This document shows, piece by piece, positions 22,427 through 33,080 of a stretch of DNA of 64,000 nucleotides. Location: the NCBI GenBank assembly GCA_005406025.1, contig BGZK01000735.1, positions 235,345 through 299,344 on the forward strand. The letters are read 5' to 3'. The notes under the pieces are model-generated. The model saw nothing but the letters and a program-made list of their open reading frames with translations. It was not told the DNA's origin and made no database searches. The position numbers and the translations under genes are program-made. Source of the stretch: Eumeta japonica (lineage: Eukaryota; Arthropoda; Insecta; Lepidoptera; Psychidae). Every line of letters begins with the position of its first letter. Position 1 is the first letter of the stretch.

Positions 22427-23563
22427 CGGCCGTTCTCAATATTCAATCTACGGTTAAAGATAGACATCTATCCTCCATCCCTAGTAATCAGCTATCTATC
22501 TTTTAAAGTTGTCCCAATACTGTAGATAGGCGTTTGCTATTTTTAGTTGACAGTAGATAAGCCACCTATCCGAGCCCTCTCTTGCGTTCCAAAATACGCA
22601 GTGGCACAAGCACTCTCAGTGAAATCACAATTGTTTAAAAATAGAAATTCGATTCTAAATACCCAAAAATATATAACAACATATTTATCATGATCACTTT
22701 GTTTCTTAGATTAATTGCAAAGTTGAAATTAATATTAAAAGCATTAAATTCAGAATTAGAACAACAATGAAACAGAACGTTCTATATCGCCATTTTGTTG
22801 CTCTACTCTGTGGCCTCTGCATATTCTTCAGTCTGCACGGTCTGCACACCGACAAGGCGTCAGTTTAATAGAGTTGAACATACTTCTGATTCTTTAGTAT
22901 ATCCTACAAAAAGTAACTTGTACAAAGTAAACAATAATAACATGAAAACAAATAGGTACGGAAAAATGTATCTTACTTTGTTGAGGTTACTTTTAGAAAT
23001 GGGTATATTTCTTTAAGTAAATCATCCACTGCCCTTTTATTTAATCGGAATCTGTATTCAAACTCATAATCATTGTATTTATGTAAGTAATTAATGCGTT
23101 CTGCATACGATCTGGACGTAACATTTTCCTCAGTAACCGACTTCCAATCACTCAATTGCTCCAAAGAAGCAATATCTTCGATGGAATTTGAGACCGACTT
23201 TCTTTTCTACTAATTTACTTTTATTTTATAAAAATCAAACTTTGAAAACTATTTTTACTTATGCTTCACTTCACTTTTGGGGTTAAATATCTCACAAAAA
23301 TCACGGATCAAGCTTTAGATTACTAAAGATAGCCAACCTAACTGACACTGACAGATAATATTCATATAGAGACGCGCCAACTGTCAATTCCATACAAATC
23401 GCTATCTTTAGTAAGCTATCCGCCCTCCCAACGGTAGATCGCAACTTAGGATAGGATTGCCTATCAACGATAGACATATTGGGACAGAAATATTACAGAT
23501 AGATAGCTTTTTCTATCCCTAGTATGGCAAAACCAGAGATAGATCGAATATTGGGAACGGCCG
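22427..23563 (-). mobile_element. PIF/Harbinger-type element with TAA target duplication
   Basis: The element starts CGGCCGTTCTCAATATTC and ends GAATATTGGGAACGGCCG. It is flanked on both sides by TAA (22424-22426 and 23564-23566), the 3-bp TWA duplication typical of PIF/Harbinger. The terminal 150-200 bp on each side form long imperfect inverted repeats rich in CTATCTATC-type motifs. The 1137-bp interior carries only a short transposase-like ORF (22973-23164), so this is a decayed or deletion-derived copy. Assignment rests on TSD, TIR and the ORF together. Confidence 0.8.
22973..23164 (-). pseudogene. Harbinger transposase N-terminal-like fragment
   Basis: A 63-codon ORF contains YNDYEFEYRFRLNKRAVDDL followed by LKEIYPFL. 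This matches the region preceding the DDE domain in HARBI1-like transposases, where an FRLSK-x-AV-x-LL pattern is common. The catalytic DDE residues are missing, so the fragment is non-functional. Confidence 0.65.
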
Positions 23564-23578
23564 TAAGAGAGAAGTTTA

Positions 23579-23632
23579 TTAATAGTGCATGTATGGATGG
23601 TTTTGCTAAACCGTCCATACATGCACTATTAA
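23579..23632. repeat. 25-bp near-perfect hairpin with 4-base loop
   Basis: The left arm (23579-23603) and right arm (23608-23632) pair over 25 bases, with one T/G position that would be a wobble in RNA; the loop is TGCT. It lies 13 bases beyond the right target duplication of the Harbinger element. It is shorter than a usual pre-miRNA but unusually perfect. Confidence 0.8.
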
Positions 23633-24224
23633 AAACTTGTGGCGCCATCTATTGACAATATTGACATGTTTAGGTAAAAGTGACAGACTAATTTGAATAG
23701 CTCTAATATTGTAATATCCATGCGATATATCTCTGTTTACACTAATTTGATTGATTCTTATTTGATTTGTTAGATAATAATTATACATTCATAGTGGCCC
23801 TGTTTATAAGACTAAAAACGATATTTGTTACTGTCCTAAGAGGTAAATATTTAACATTCTATGAAATCATTAAATTTTTCTGTGTTAAATTCTATTAAAT
23901 ATCAAAGTTATTTAATGCCTTTGTCAAACATGAAACCACTAATACAGTAACATTGATTAAAAAATTAACATTTTGTGGATTTTTCAATTTTCTTGGACGT
24001 TTGAAAAATATCACTTAGTTAACAATTACCTAACTTTTTGAAAAATTAATATGATAAGTACTTTTAAACTTGATTTTATTTTTTCAAGTATGAAGATGAC
24101 ACCATGAGTTATTAATATTTTTAAATTCATACTTAATAAAATAAAAAAGATATTTTAAGAGCTATTCTCTCCAGAAGCGGCGCGTTCGTAGCGTAGCAGT
24201 CGCGTTGATCTTTTTTTTCAACAT

Positions 24225-25725
24225 TTAGTCTAGTCAGTAAGTGGTTTTTAGGTCAAACTTATTTCTCGTTCTTCAAAAAATATGAACGAGGAGTCATTCG
24301 ATTCGAAATAGCATGTAGATGATTTTTGAAAAAAATTAAGTACTGCTCGCAAAAATTGCAAAACTTATAAGCAATTAACTGAAAAAAAATGGGGTTTGGT
24401 TTTTTGCAAATATCCGAAACACTATTAGAGATTTATCAAATTTAAAAAAAGGTTGAAAAAGAGAAACAAATTTCCAAAAAAGGTCCTTACTCCCGGAACT
24501 GTAGGACCAATATTTATATTTTTCTAGAGAGTTGAAAATACGTGCGAAAAAGGATACTTTGGCTTGTGAAAGCCTCGCCCACTATGAACACTGGCAAAAA
24601 ATTTTTGAACATCTTTTAAATATTTTTTAAAGGACGATTTTTTTTATAAAATCATAAAAAAACTATTTTTATGTAGCTTCTCGTCATAAAAAAATGGATC
24701 AATAATAACATTAAAAATAAGTTTTTTTCAATGATTAATGAAGTTTTTTAATCTTTAATCTAAGTAAATTGTCCATAACAAAGTGAAAAATAACACTTTT
24801 TTATTTTGACAACGGAAATCTATTCATAAACCTTCCAAAAACAGCATCAAAAAAGGAAAAAAATTCTAAATTTATTATTTAACAATTATCGAACTTGCAA
24901 TATTCATGTTCAAGTAGGAAAAAATAATTAATTAACTATTAGATAATTAATAGAAAAATCGCGATGAACGTTTTTTGATTATTTTACTTTTATCTATCCC
25001 CTAAGGACCAGAATTTTTTCATTCCTTTTTTTTCATATATTTTTTATGTTTAATGACTATTCTTTGTTAAAGTATTCGAAGTGAGCGTGGCTCGCGTACG
25101 CCAGAGCATTCGTTTGTTGAAGTATTTTCAACGCTCTGGGAAAATTATTAATATTGGTCCTACAGTTCCGAAAGTTAAAATTTTTATTAGGCATTTCTTT
25201 TTCTTTTTGAATCTTTTTTCAAAATTGAAAAATACCAAATTGTTTTTGAGATATTTTGAAAACCAAGACCCTTTCTCTTCAGTTAATTGTTTATAATGTT
25301 TTCGATTTTTGCGAGCGGCACTTCATTTTTAAAAACCGTCTATATGCGATTCTGATTCGAATGACAGCTTGTTCATATTTTTCGGAGGCTGAGAAAAAAA
25401 GTTCGATTTAAATAGCACTTGTTGACTAGACCAATTAAATTAAAATGATAGAGAATGACAGTCGAGAAAGATGAAACTTTATTTTGGGAATTTGCTCTTC
25501 CTTAAAATCTTTACTTTAGATTTTTGCTATTGCTTATAATTCTTGTGCTATTACTAAAAAATGAGAAAAAGGGGCCATTTTTTGTTAATAATAATAGTAG
25601 GCGGCAAAAATCCAGAAAACGTATTTTTTTAAAATGTCATTCAGAATCGAATGAGTTGTCTCATATTTTAAAAAGCGTCAGAACTATTTTTCACAGAAAA
25701 CTCACTTCTCAACTAGACTAAGTTT
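24225..25725. mobile_element. Foldback-type element with about 600-bp inverted arms
   Basis: The left arm (24225 to about 24800) and right arm (about 24860-25435) are imperfect inverted copies symmetric around about 24830. A 21-base perfect match pairs 24494-24514 with 25150-25170; other pairs include AGCAATTAACTGAA on the left with TTCAGTTAATTGTT on the right, and TCTAGTCAGTAAG with CACTTGTTGACTAGA. A second inverted copy of the outermost about 100 bp of the left arm follows at about 25635-25725. There is no coding sequence. It resembles foldback DNA transposons or MITEs; no TSD could be fixed because the outer end is duplicated. Confidence 0.65.
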
Positions 25726-26519
25726 GGGAAAAAATATTTTTTTGAATGCAACCGATCAGTTCTAAAAATCCGTTATTTTAATATCGGAATTTCGATATTT
25801 CCACTGATACTCGCGTATTAATGGTGTAGGTACATTCAAGGATGTATGATTTATCAAAATAGCTTCTTTCTTGATTAGTTAAGAGTTAAAAATAGGCTCG
25901 AACGTACATAAGGTTCAAATATATAACACTTTTTTGGGCTTTGCCGGAGTCAGTTCAAAACTAAAGTTTCTTCATCTACAAAGGCGTACAATAGCCCGGT
26001 ACGAACTTGAACGGGTTATCAAACCAAGTATCAGATAAGCAGATCTAGTGTAAGTCAATCTTGCACTGCGATGTTTCCGGTGAAAACGATATTTTCGAAC
26101 AAAATTACGTGTTATTGTTTTATAGTTTTTAACGACTGGAAATACTTTAAATTTAGAAAAGTTAAAAGTAATATATTTTGAATTATTAAATCTTGCCATT
26201 TCAATATATGCACATGCGTTACGTAGAATAAGATTTACGATTTATTTAATTATTATATTACTTTAATATTAGTAAAAATCTGAAATTCTTTTTAAAGAGA
26301 AAAGTAAATTATAGGTACGAATAGAAGCCGTATCGAACTTCAAATAGCGTACTGGTCACCGGATGATCGACAGCGAAACAGACGGAAATGTTGGTGAACG
26401 GCTGTGTATGAAAGGTTCAGTTTTGAACCGTTTAGGTGAAGAACCCTAACATAAGTGAAGCGGCTTTATGGACCAAATCAAATATAGGGTTTCCTAATGC
26501 CCTAAAAATTCCACTTAGG
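25726..26519. other. Non-coding stretch
   Basis: AT-rich; the 75-codon ORF at 25972-26199 has no recognisable domain. Nothing else is seen. Confidence 0.5.
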
Positions 26520-27060
26520 ACAGCGTAGTTTCTATCGTGCACGCCGCGTGCGCCGCCGCGCGTAAATCAACCGCCGCGGCCGACAGTCGCTACTCAACAC
26601 CTCCGACGATTTATGTGGCGCGCAGTTTTTTCAGGGCAATAACTCGAGTTTTATTAGCCGTGCGCGATCCGCTAACGCCTCGGTAATTTATTTAGTCGGT
26701 GTCGGGTTTGCGACACCGCTTACGGCGCATGCGGGCGATAGCGGCCGAGGTTTATGTTTGTACGCGTTAGATGTCGGGATCCGATACGTAACATTATAGG
26801 GCACATCGCGACGAAGAAATATAATGGAATCGATAGTAATTTGCGATAATTATGTAATAGAGCTAACAGAATATGTGTCGTGCGACCGGCGCCCTCAACG
26901 TCCGAAAGCGAAAAGGGGTCTCGGTGACCGATCACTCACCGCACAGTACACCACCCGCGTACCGCGCCAACCGTGCCGAGCCCATTTCTGCGTGTGAGGT
27001 GTTCACCGGCAGCGCGGGCGCCCGCCGGCCGCCGCGGGCTACGATATGTCCATACGTTTA
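26520..27060. promoter_or_regulatory. CpG-rich block, strong candidate enhancer
   Basis: This 540-bp block is rich in CpG with embedded AT cores: GAGTTTTATTAGCCGTG, CGGTAATTTATTTAGTCGG and GCGATAATTATG. These are homeodomain/Hox-like sites, with GATAA cores among them. The islands-and-cores layout is typical of conserved developmental enhancers. The opposing small ORFs (26720-26935, 26873-27076) are compositional. Confidence 0.4.
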
Positions 27061-27227
27061 CCTTATCTCAGACTAAGTAAGCCGTAAGACTAAGTGCACA
27101 CTATGTGATGTATCGTATAAATAATTCTAAAATAGTGGAATAGTGTTATCTATTTTATTATTTTAATAAGAATGTATTTTATATCGAACATGAAATCGAA
27201 TATTAACTAACGTTTAAAAAATATTTT

Positions 27228-27690
27228 TGACGTGACAACGTCTTAAATTAGGTTGCGGCTGGGAGTCACTTATGAAAAAGTGTAACGCTCGGTAACGTTA
27301 CGATGAGTCACCGAACGAGAGAGAGGCCCGCCGAATGCCTTGCGTCTCTCTCCCACTCAACTATGATCGGTCTGCCGCGCGCGCAGCACTAGAGAATTAG
27401 TGCATAGCTTGCAAATGTATTGCAAGTTATTGTATGTATATTTGTATATAAATACGTATGTATGTGTAAAGGTAAAAATAAAATTTTGTTAATATGAAAT
27501 TCAGTGCGAGATTCTTTGTATAAATTAATGTTTTAAATATAATTCTTTGTATAAATAAATGTTTTAAATTGTTACTATTATTTCATCCTTCTTCCTACTA
27601 TACGAATGAATATTCACATTAAAATGATTTTACCATTCAAAGTCGTTGTCACGTAAAACTTTCGCCCGTATACCGACTTTACAGGCAACC
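27228..27690 (+). mobile_element. 463-bp LTR-like repeat, copy 1
   Basis: Almost identical to 47269-47722 in the same orientation. It starts TGACGTGACAACGTC and carries an inverted partner CGTTGTCACGT at 27644-27654, followed by a 36-bp tail ending ACAGGCAACC. Internal features look like an LTR promoter and polyadenylation unit: GTATATAAATACG followed by AAAATAAAATTTTG. Hence a solo LTR is possible; a non-autonomous DNA element is the alternative. The flanks of both copies are AT-rich (ATATTT on the left, A/T tract on the right), suggesting target preference. There is no ORF. Confidence 0.7.
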
Positions 27691-29233
27691 AATTTTTTAT
27701 TCAACATTTAATTCCTACCTATTTTATTTATTACTTTAACAGCTTACTTTTTTTGAAACAAGTTAAAAGTTATGTTATACCATTTGTAGTATAACTTGCA
27801 TGGAAATAAATTCGTTAACGTAACCACCAACCCTTGGGTGCTAAGTGCTTTCTGGAAGCATAAAGTATGTAATCCTAGGCTTATCATTTATCATTAACAC
27901 TTTAAAATAAAACCTTTGTTTACTAAGTTTGCGTCGTTGATTTTTTAATACACATATAGAATGATTCAGATGATTTATCAAGAGTGATCGGTGACGAAAT
28001 AATAGAATAGTCAATGGTACGAAGCACTCGAGCGGACGCGGCGCGGTCGGCGGCGGGCGGCGGGCGGCGGCCCCGTGAGAACGCCTCGCTTACCACTCGC
28101 GGCGCTGTGGGCGCTGTGGCCTGTAGCCGACGCTCGTGCTTTTCATGGAATACATGTATATAATTAAATGATTTTAAGCTTGTTATTTTAAACTCGGTAT
28201 AAAATTTAATATACCTACGTTGCGATTATGTCTGTCAAATGCTAACAAAAAGTACATTTCCAGATAATCTCCTCGATGTACTGGAGGTAATAACACTTAT
28301 GATCATCGCGATACCAGTGACGTCCGCGGTGACCCGTCAGGTCACGCCCTACCTGTACAGCTGTATCATCCTTTTTTCAACGAATATTATAATGAATAAA
28401 TTAATAATACTATCTATGTTTTTATACTGAATAACATAACCAAATGTGATATGACGTAGGATCATCGACAATAAAAAAGTAAGTAACAGTTTAAACGACG
28501 CACGCTAAGGTCGGAAAACTGTGGGGTGCCCAATACAGCCAAAATCCATCTCAGAAGTTCAGTATTTGATTTGGTACGTTAAGTATTTGGCCCCCGAGTA
28601 AGGTCGAGTCAGGTGTTGAGCCTAATCTTAGGCCTTGAGTGGCTCGATAACAACGTATGACATTAAGGTTGTCCCACGACCAGGACCAACCGAACACTGC
28701 ATAACGCAGTTGGTCCACATCTTGTGTGCTACTATGGAACATTCATGGGTAATGCATCAAAGGAAAAGCAGAGGCAATTTGAAAATGGGTCTTTGGAAAT
28801 AGAAATTTCTCTGTCTGCAAAATTCACTCTAGACAGGACAATCATAAAATTGAGAGAATTTCCGAAAAGCATCCTAAAGTCACGACTATTTGGAATTTAT
28901 GTTTGTAAGTATATATGTATATAATCTATGTATAAGCGAAATACCAATCACTCACTCATCACGAGATCACCGTGACTAGGTTCGATTAAGACGGAAACTG
29001 GTCTAATGATAGCTAATATAAGGTAGAGATCCTCTAAGAAAAATTATTTAAAAATTCTCTTTTTAAGTGGAGCAAAGGGGGTTGAATTTTGTATGAAACT
29101 TTTTTATGGAACAAGTACATCTGTGTAATTGGGTATCAATATTGCTAATTACAAATTGTGAGATATGTTTCTGAAAATGGAGGCAGGCTAGTGTGGTTGT
29201 ATAATGAAGAACGACCACGGGCATGTCAGACCA
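27691..29233. other. Non-coding stretch
   Basis: AT-rich except for a GC-rich block at 28025-28140. ORFs at 28239-28430, 28551-28742 and 28724-28924 show no domains. Confidence 0.5.
28025..28140. promoter_or_regulatory. GC-rich block with GGCGGGC repeats
   Basis: About 115 bp of CpG-dense sequence with tandem GGCGGGCGGC, isolated in AT-rich DNA. Regulatory potential is only inferred from composition. Confidence 0.25.
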
Positions 29234-29871
29234 TGGTCAGTATAGGGTTCCGAAGCCATTCTTACAAATAAATGTACTACAGATGAAAAAATACGTTGTT
29301 ACATTTTTTTCCATATTTCCCGCACTGAATAGTTATAAGCACTTAGTCGCCTTTATCTAGATAAATAAGTAGGTATAACTATTAAATAAGTGTAAGTTAA
29401 AGCGCATCAGCAAAAGAGCCTATCTTCGTGGCACTTACATCTTTTAGTTGAGAAGCGCAGCTTTTCAGCAATAATCCAAAAATAGTATATCCGAATAGGT
29501 TCAAAATGATTGTCGTTGAAAATATTTATTAAGCGTTACCTTCATCATTTTCTTTCATATTTTTGAACACACGGTTAAAAAAAATAGAGTGTTTTTTAAA
29601 GAACTGTCTAAATATGGGCCAGTCATTGTGCTGAAAAATTTTTTGTTAACTTCTACTACATATATAGAGTGCCCCTAGAAATTTTCATTTTGTAATTTAA
29701 CCACCAAACTAAGTCGCGACTTATACAAGACACCTTCACTATAAAGTTAATAGTGTGGGTATAAGTTACATGTCTTGTAGTTTTTGAATTAAAGTGATGT
29801 GACATACGGACGGACGGACATGACTAAACTGTAAGGGTTCCATTTTTGCCATTTCTGCTCGAAACCCTAAA
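29234..29871. repeat. Repeat bounded by AGGGTTCCG and CGAAACCCT
   Basis: The left edge reads TATAGGGTTCCGAAGCC and the right edge GCTCGAAACCCTAA, an inverted terminal pair. Near the right edge is GTGACATACGGACGGACGGACATGAC followed by GTAAGGGTTCC, the kind of sequence seen repeatedly in lepidopteran dispersed repeats. The interior has no coding sequence. The exact class is uncertain. Confidence 0.45.
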
Positions 29872-30618
29872 AATTGATTGCGAGTGATGCAGAGAGTGTC
29901 AGCATAAATACTTTGTCTATGATCAATTTGAACGTTCTAGTTCGCTTTTTATAGATTCAGTTCTTTTATGAAGCTAAGCTTCTCAAGGTACGTGCGGGAG
30001 AGACGTAACGCACAAAAATGAAAAGGCCTGAGCGAACGCGACGATGCGACGTACTTCGTCGGATGTTCAGTGCATAAGTTGCCGAGTGAGAGAGTACGTC
30101 AGTGGTGCACCAAGCGCGGGGCGTGCGGGATGGCGGGGACACCTCAATTAATTGACTTTTCATTTTTCAGCAATTATAGCGTGTAGTTACAACACTCAAA
30201 AGCTTTTACTTTTAATTTTCCAGAAAAGTTTACATTGAAGAACTCATCAGCTCACCGATCGGGTTACTATATTAGACACTACGCGGATCATTGTTCTTTT
30301 TGAGTTATTTTGATCTTTTGGCCCAACAACATATTTTTGAGTTTTCAGCTTCTATCAAAGTTTAAGAAAGCTACTTTTACGAAACAGGCTTCGCTGTCAA
30401 CAAAGGTTCTTAACAATTTCTGTCTGTACAAAGTCCAGAAAATTTTTCATGCGCACGAATAAAAGCAAGCGGTTATAGTTAGGTAGACGCATCTGAAAAT
30501 TCATAATTACAAGAAGGTAGTTAAGTAAAGCCCGCGCCATCGCGCACTTTTTAAGGATTTTGTATATACAATGAAACTCAGTGGTTATCACTATATTATT
30601 ATGACGTAAACGATCATA
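29872..30618. other. Non-coding stretch
   Basis: Mixed AT-rich sequence with one GC-richer patch at 30000-30140. No gene is supported. Confidence 0.5.
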
Positions 30619-31665
30619 TTAGGTCGAGGAAAAAGTTTTTTCGTATTTTAGAAGTAGAAAATTGTTGTAAAATCTCTTTTCTTGTGCTTTTTGTAACTGG
30701 CTCGTTTTTATATCATTAAATTAATGACTTTTAAAAATAGAAAAGTAAAAAGTAGAAATGGTGTCCCTCCATTCTCTATTGTTTTTGTGCACCAAAATGA
30801 GTGAATCTATACGCAGAAAAAAATTCTATACATTTTCAAGTTTTATTACAAAAAAAAAAAGAGAAAAATGCGATACAAACCGAGAAAAAAAATTATGATG
30901 TTTATGGAGTTAATGCAGTGTCGTTAAGAATAGCACAAAACTGGTTTAAGCGTTTTAAGTTTGATAATTTCGATGTCAAAGATGAACCTCGCTCTGGTAG
31001 TTACGGATAAGGTGAATGCCATTTTGGAAAAAGTAGAACAAGATCGGTAAATTAGTTCTTATGACATAACTAAAGAGCTGGGAAAAGGTAATGGAACTCA
31101 ACCATTTTTGAAAAGATTGATCGCTGATGATGCAAAAGGGATTACCTACGACAAGAACGTGCGAAAAAGATTATGAACGAAAGACAAACAAGCTCCACAA
31201 ACTATAGCTAAACCCGGATTAACTTACAATAAGTTGATGCTATGTGTATGGTGGGATGGGAGGGCATTATTCATTAGAAGCTTTTACCGCTGGACAAAAC
31301 CAACAATTCGGATCTCTACTGCCAATAGCCGATGAGATTCAAGCAAGAAGTAGAAAAAACGGCCGGAATTGATCAACAGAAAGGGTGTGGTTTTTCACCA
31401 TGGTAACTCAGACCTCACACATCTTTAGCTACTCAGCAAATATTGAGAGTTCGGTTAGGAAGTGTTAATGCATCATTCATATAGCTCTGACCTTGCACCT
31501 TCAGCTTTTGACCTGTTTTGGTCTCTTCTTAGGTAGGGTTAGGTTAACGTGAAGAGAGGAATGTTAAAACTACTTGTCGTAGTTTTTTGATCAAAAGTCT
31601 CAAAATTTCTATAGCAATGGGGTTATGTCATTACCTACAAAATAATTACAAGTTGTTCAACAAAA

Positions 31666-31745
<80 letters not shown>

Positions 31746-31812
31746 ATGTAAATAAAATATGATGAAAAATTATCTTGGTTTTGTATATAAAATAGGAAAA
31801 AAGTATTTCTTT
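30619..31812 (+). mobile_element. mariner element, family 1, copy 3 (degenerate)
   Basis: Full length. The 5' TIR TTAGGTCGAGGAAAAAGTTT starts at 30619 after TA, and the 3' end near 31795-31812 matches the window-start copy. The transposase start (MSESIRRKKFYT) and a helix-turn-helix region (YGVNAVSLRIAQNWFKRFK, then DEPRSGS) are visible from about 30797 to 31010. Downstream, broken frames contain KGVVFHH-like and ATQQILR-like pieces homologous to the copy at 18437-18625. Stops and frameshifts make it dead. A (TA) repeat of 71 bp sits in its 3' non-coding part. Confidence 0.87.
31668..31738. repeat. (TA)35 microsatellite inside mariner
   Basis: An uninterrupted TA run between TTCAACAAAATG and AATATTAAATG of the mariner 3' region. 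The homologous place at position 15-35 of the window reads only GCATATACACATTATAATT, so the array is an expansion of a short TA/CA-rich element sequence. Confidence 0.9.
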
Positions 31813-32029
31813 TATGATAATGAAAAAAATTAATTTATTATGGATTTATTATGACAAAGTAATAAAATACTGCATAAGCTTCGTTCATCTTAGTACATAG
31901 GTGACACTTAAAATTTTTAGAAACTGCCAAATTTTAAAAATGGGACTTTTTGCCAACCTTACTATATATATCACATTCATATGCCATATTTTTTTACAAA
32001 TTGGCGGAAGAAAGAAAATTATTTGTTTA

Positions 32030-33080
32030 AGGTCAACATTAATTTAAATCCAGAAAATGCATTGATTTTGTATGAGTTCTTTGCCAATTAAGCCAACAAG
32101 AAAATTATAACAGACTTCGGTTGACCTTTCTTAATGAAGCTCCATCCTTGCTGCTGTTTATAGCTGGCTTATCGAGTTAAACGTGGTCGTATTAATCTGA
32201 CTGACGAGCTGCGTGAGATACGTTCTTGTACGGCGATGGTCGAAGACAACATCAGTGTTGTGCGGCTCAAGACGGAGAATGACAAAAGAGTGACTTACTA
32301 GCAGTTTTGGACCAGCTTAGGCATCGGTATGAGATAAGTATGCAAAAACTTCATGAACATTTAGCGAACAGGAAGCTATGAACTCGGTGGATACCTCATA
32401 ATTTGATCGAAGCTCAAAAACTACGTTGAGTTAACTAGTACTGCAAAATGATGGAACAATTTGCCGGGGGTGACTTAAATTCTGTACACGACATAGTTAC
32501 AGGTTATGAAAGCTGAATTTACTGTTACGACCTGGAAATTAAAAGACAGTTTGCTCAGTGAATGTATCCTTTAGAAGAGTTGCCAACTAAAGTAAAACGA
32601 GGTCGGAGTGTCGGAAGAAACTGGTGTGCTCTTCTCTTGTTTTGGAAAAGTTCAGGAGAAACGAGCTTGAAGTAAGATTTTTTTCATCATTACAAGGCTC
32701 ACCACATAACGTCAGACAAATAACTATTTGGGGATGTTAAATATATGAATACTGGCTCATGTGTCGTATTGCTTCGACCTCGCACCAAGCGATTTTTATT
32801 TACTTCATAAAATAGTAAATTCGAGAAAAGAGGTTTACGGACGCCGAGGAATTTGTGGCCGCATACAAAAAAGCCATCAAAGTGACCCCTACTCAGTACT
32901 TAGAGAATTTGCACTCGTTGCACTCGCACTTGCGAGTAGGCACAGTCTTTGTCTCAGTAGTTCAGTGGTTCCATCGAATACAGCGATGTATTGATCTCAA
33001 TAGACGCTATTTTGAAAAACAATAATAATAAAAATACTGACAACAGATTTTTTTTATACTTTTTTGAATATTCTATGCCA
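32030..33080 (+). mobile_element. mariner element, family 2, copy 1 (degenerate)
   Basis: Broken plus-strand frames match mariner transposase: LTDELREIRSCTAMVEDNIS, then VRLKTENDKRVTY, ELPTKVKRGRSVG, a third-Asp motif LAPSDFYLL (from 32779), and finally VVQWFHRIQRCI / DLNRRYF / KNN. It is colinear with the inverted copy at 43590-44640. The region around the second catalytic Asp is deleted or scrambled. It lies about 200 bp after the family-1 mariner, in the same orientation. It is inactive. Confidence 0.8.

Noticed and set aside
22221..22457. 78-codon ORF upstream of the Harbinger element
   Set aside because: It runs into the transposon end and consists of simple TCC/TCG-rich sequence.
26720..27076. 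Opposing small ORFs as a host gene
   Set aside because: Both strands are open because of CpG composition; no start context, splice sites or recognised motif.
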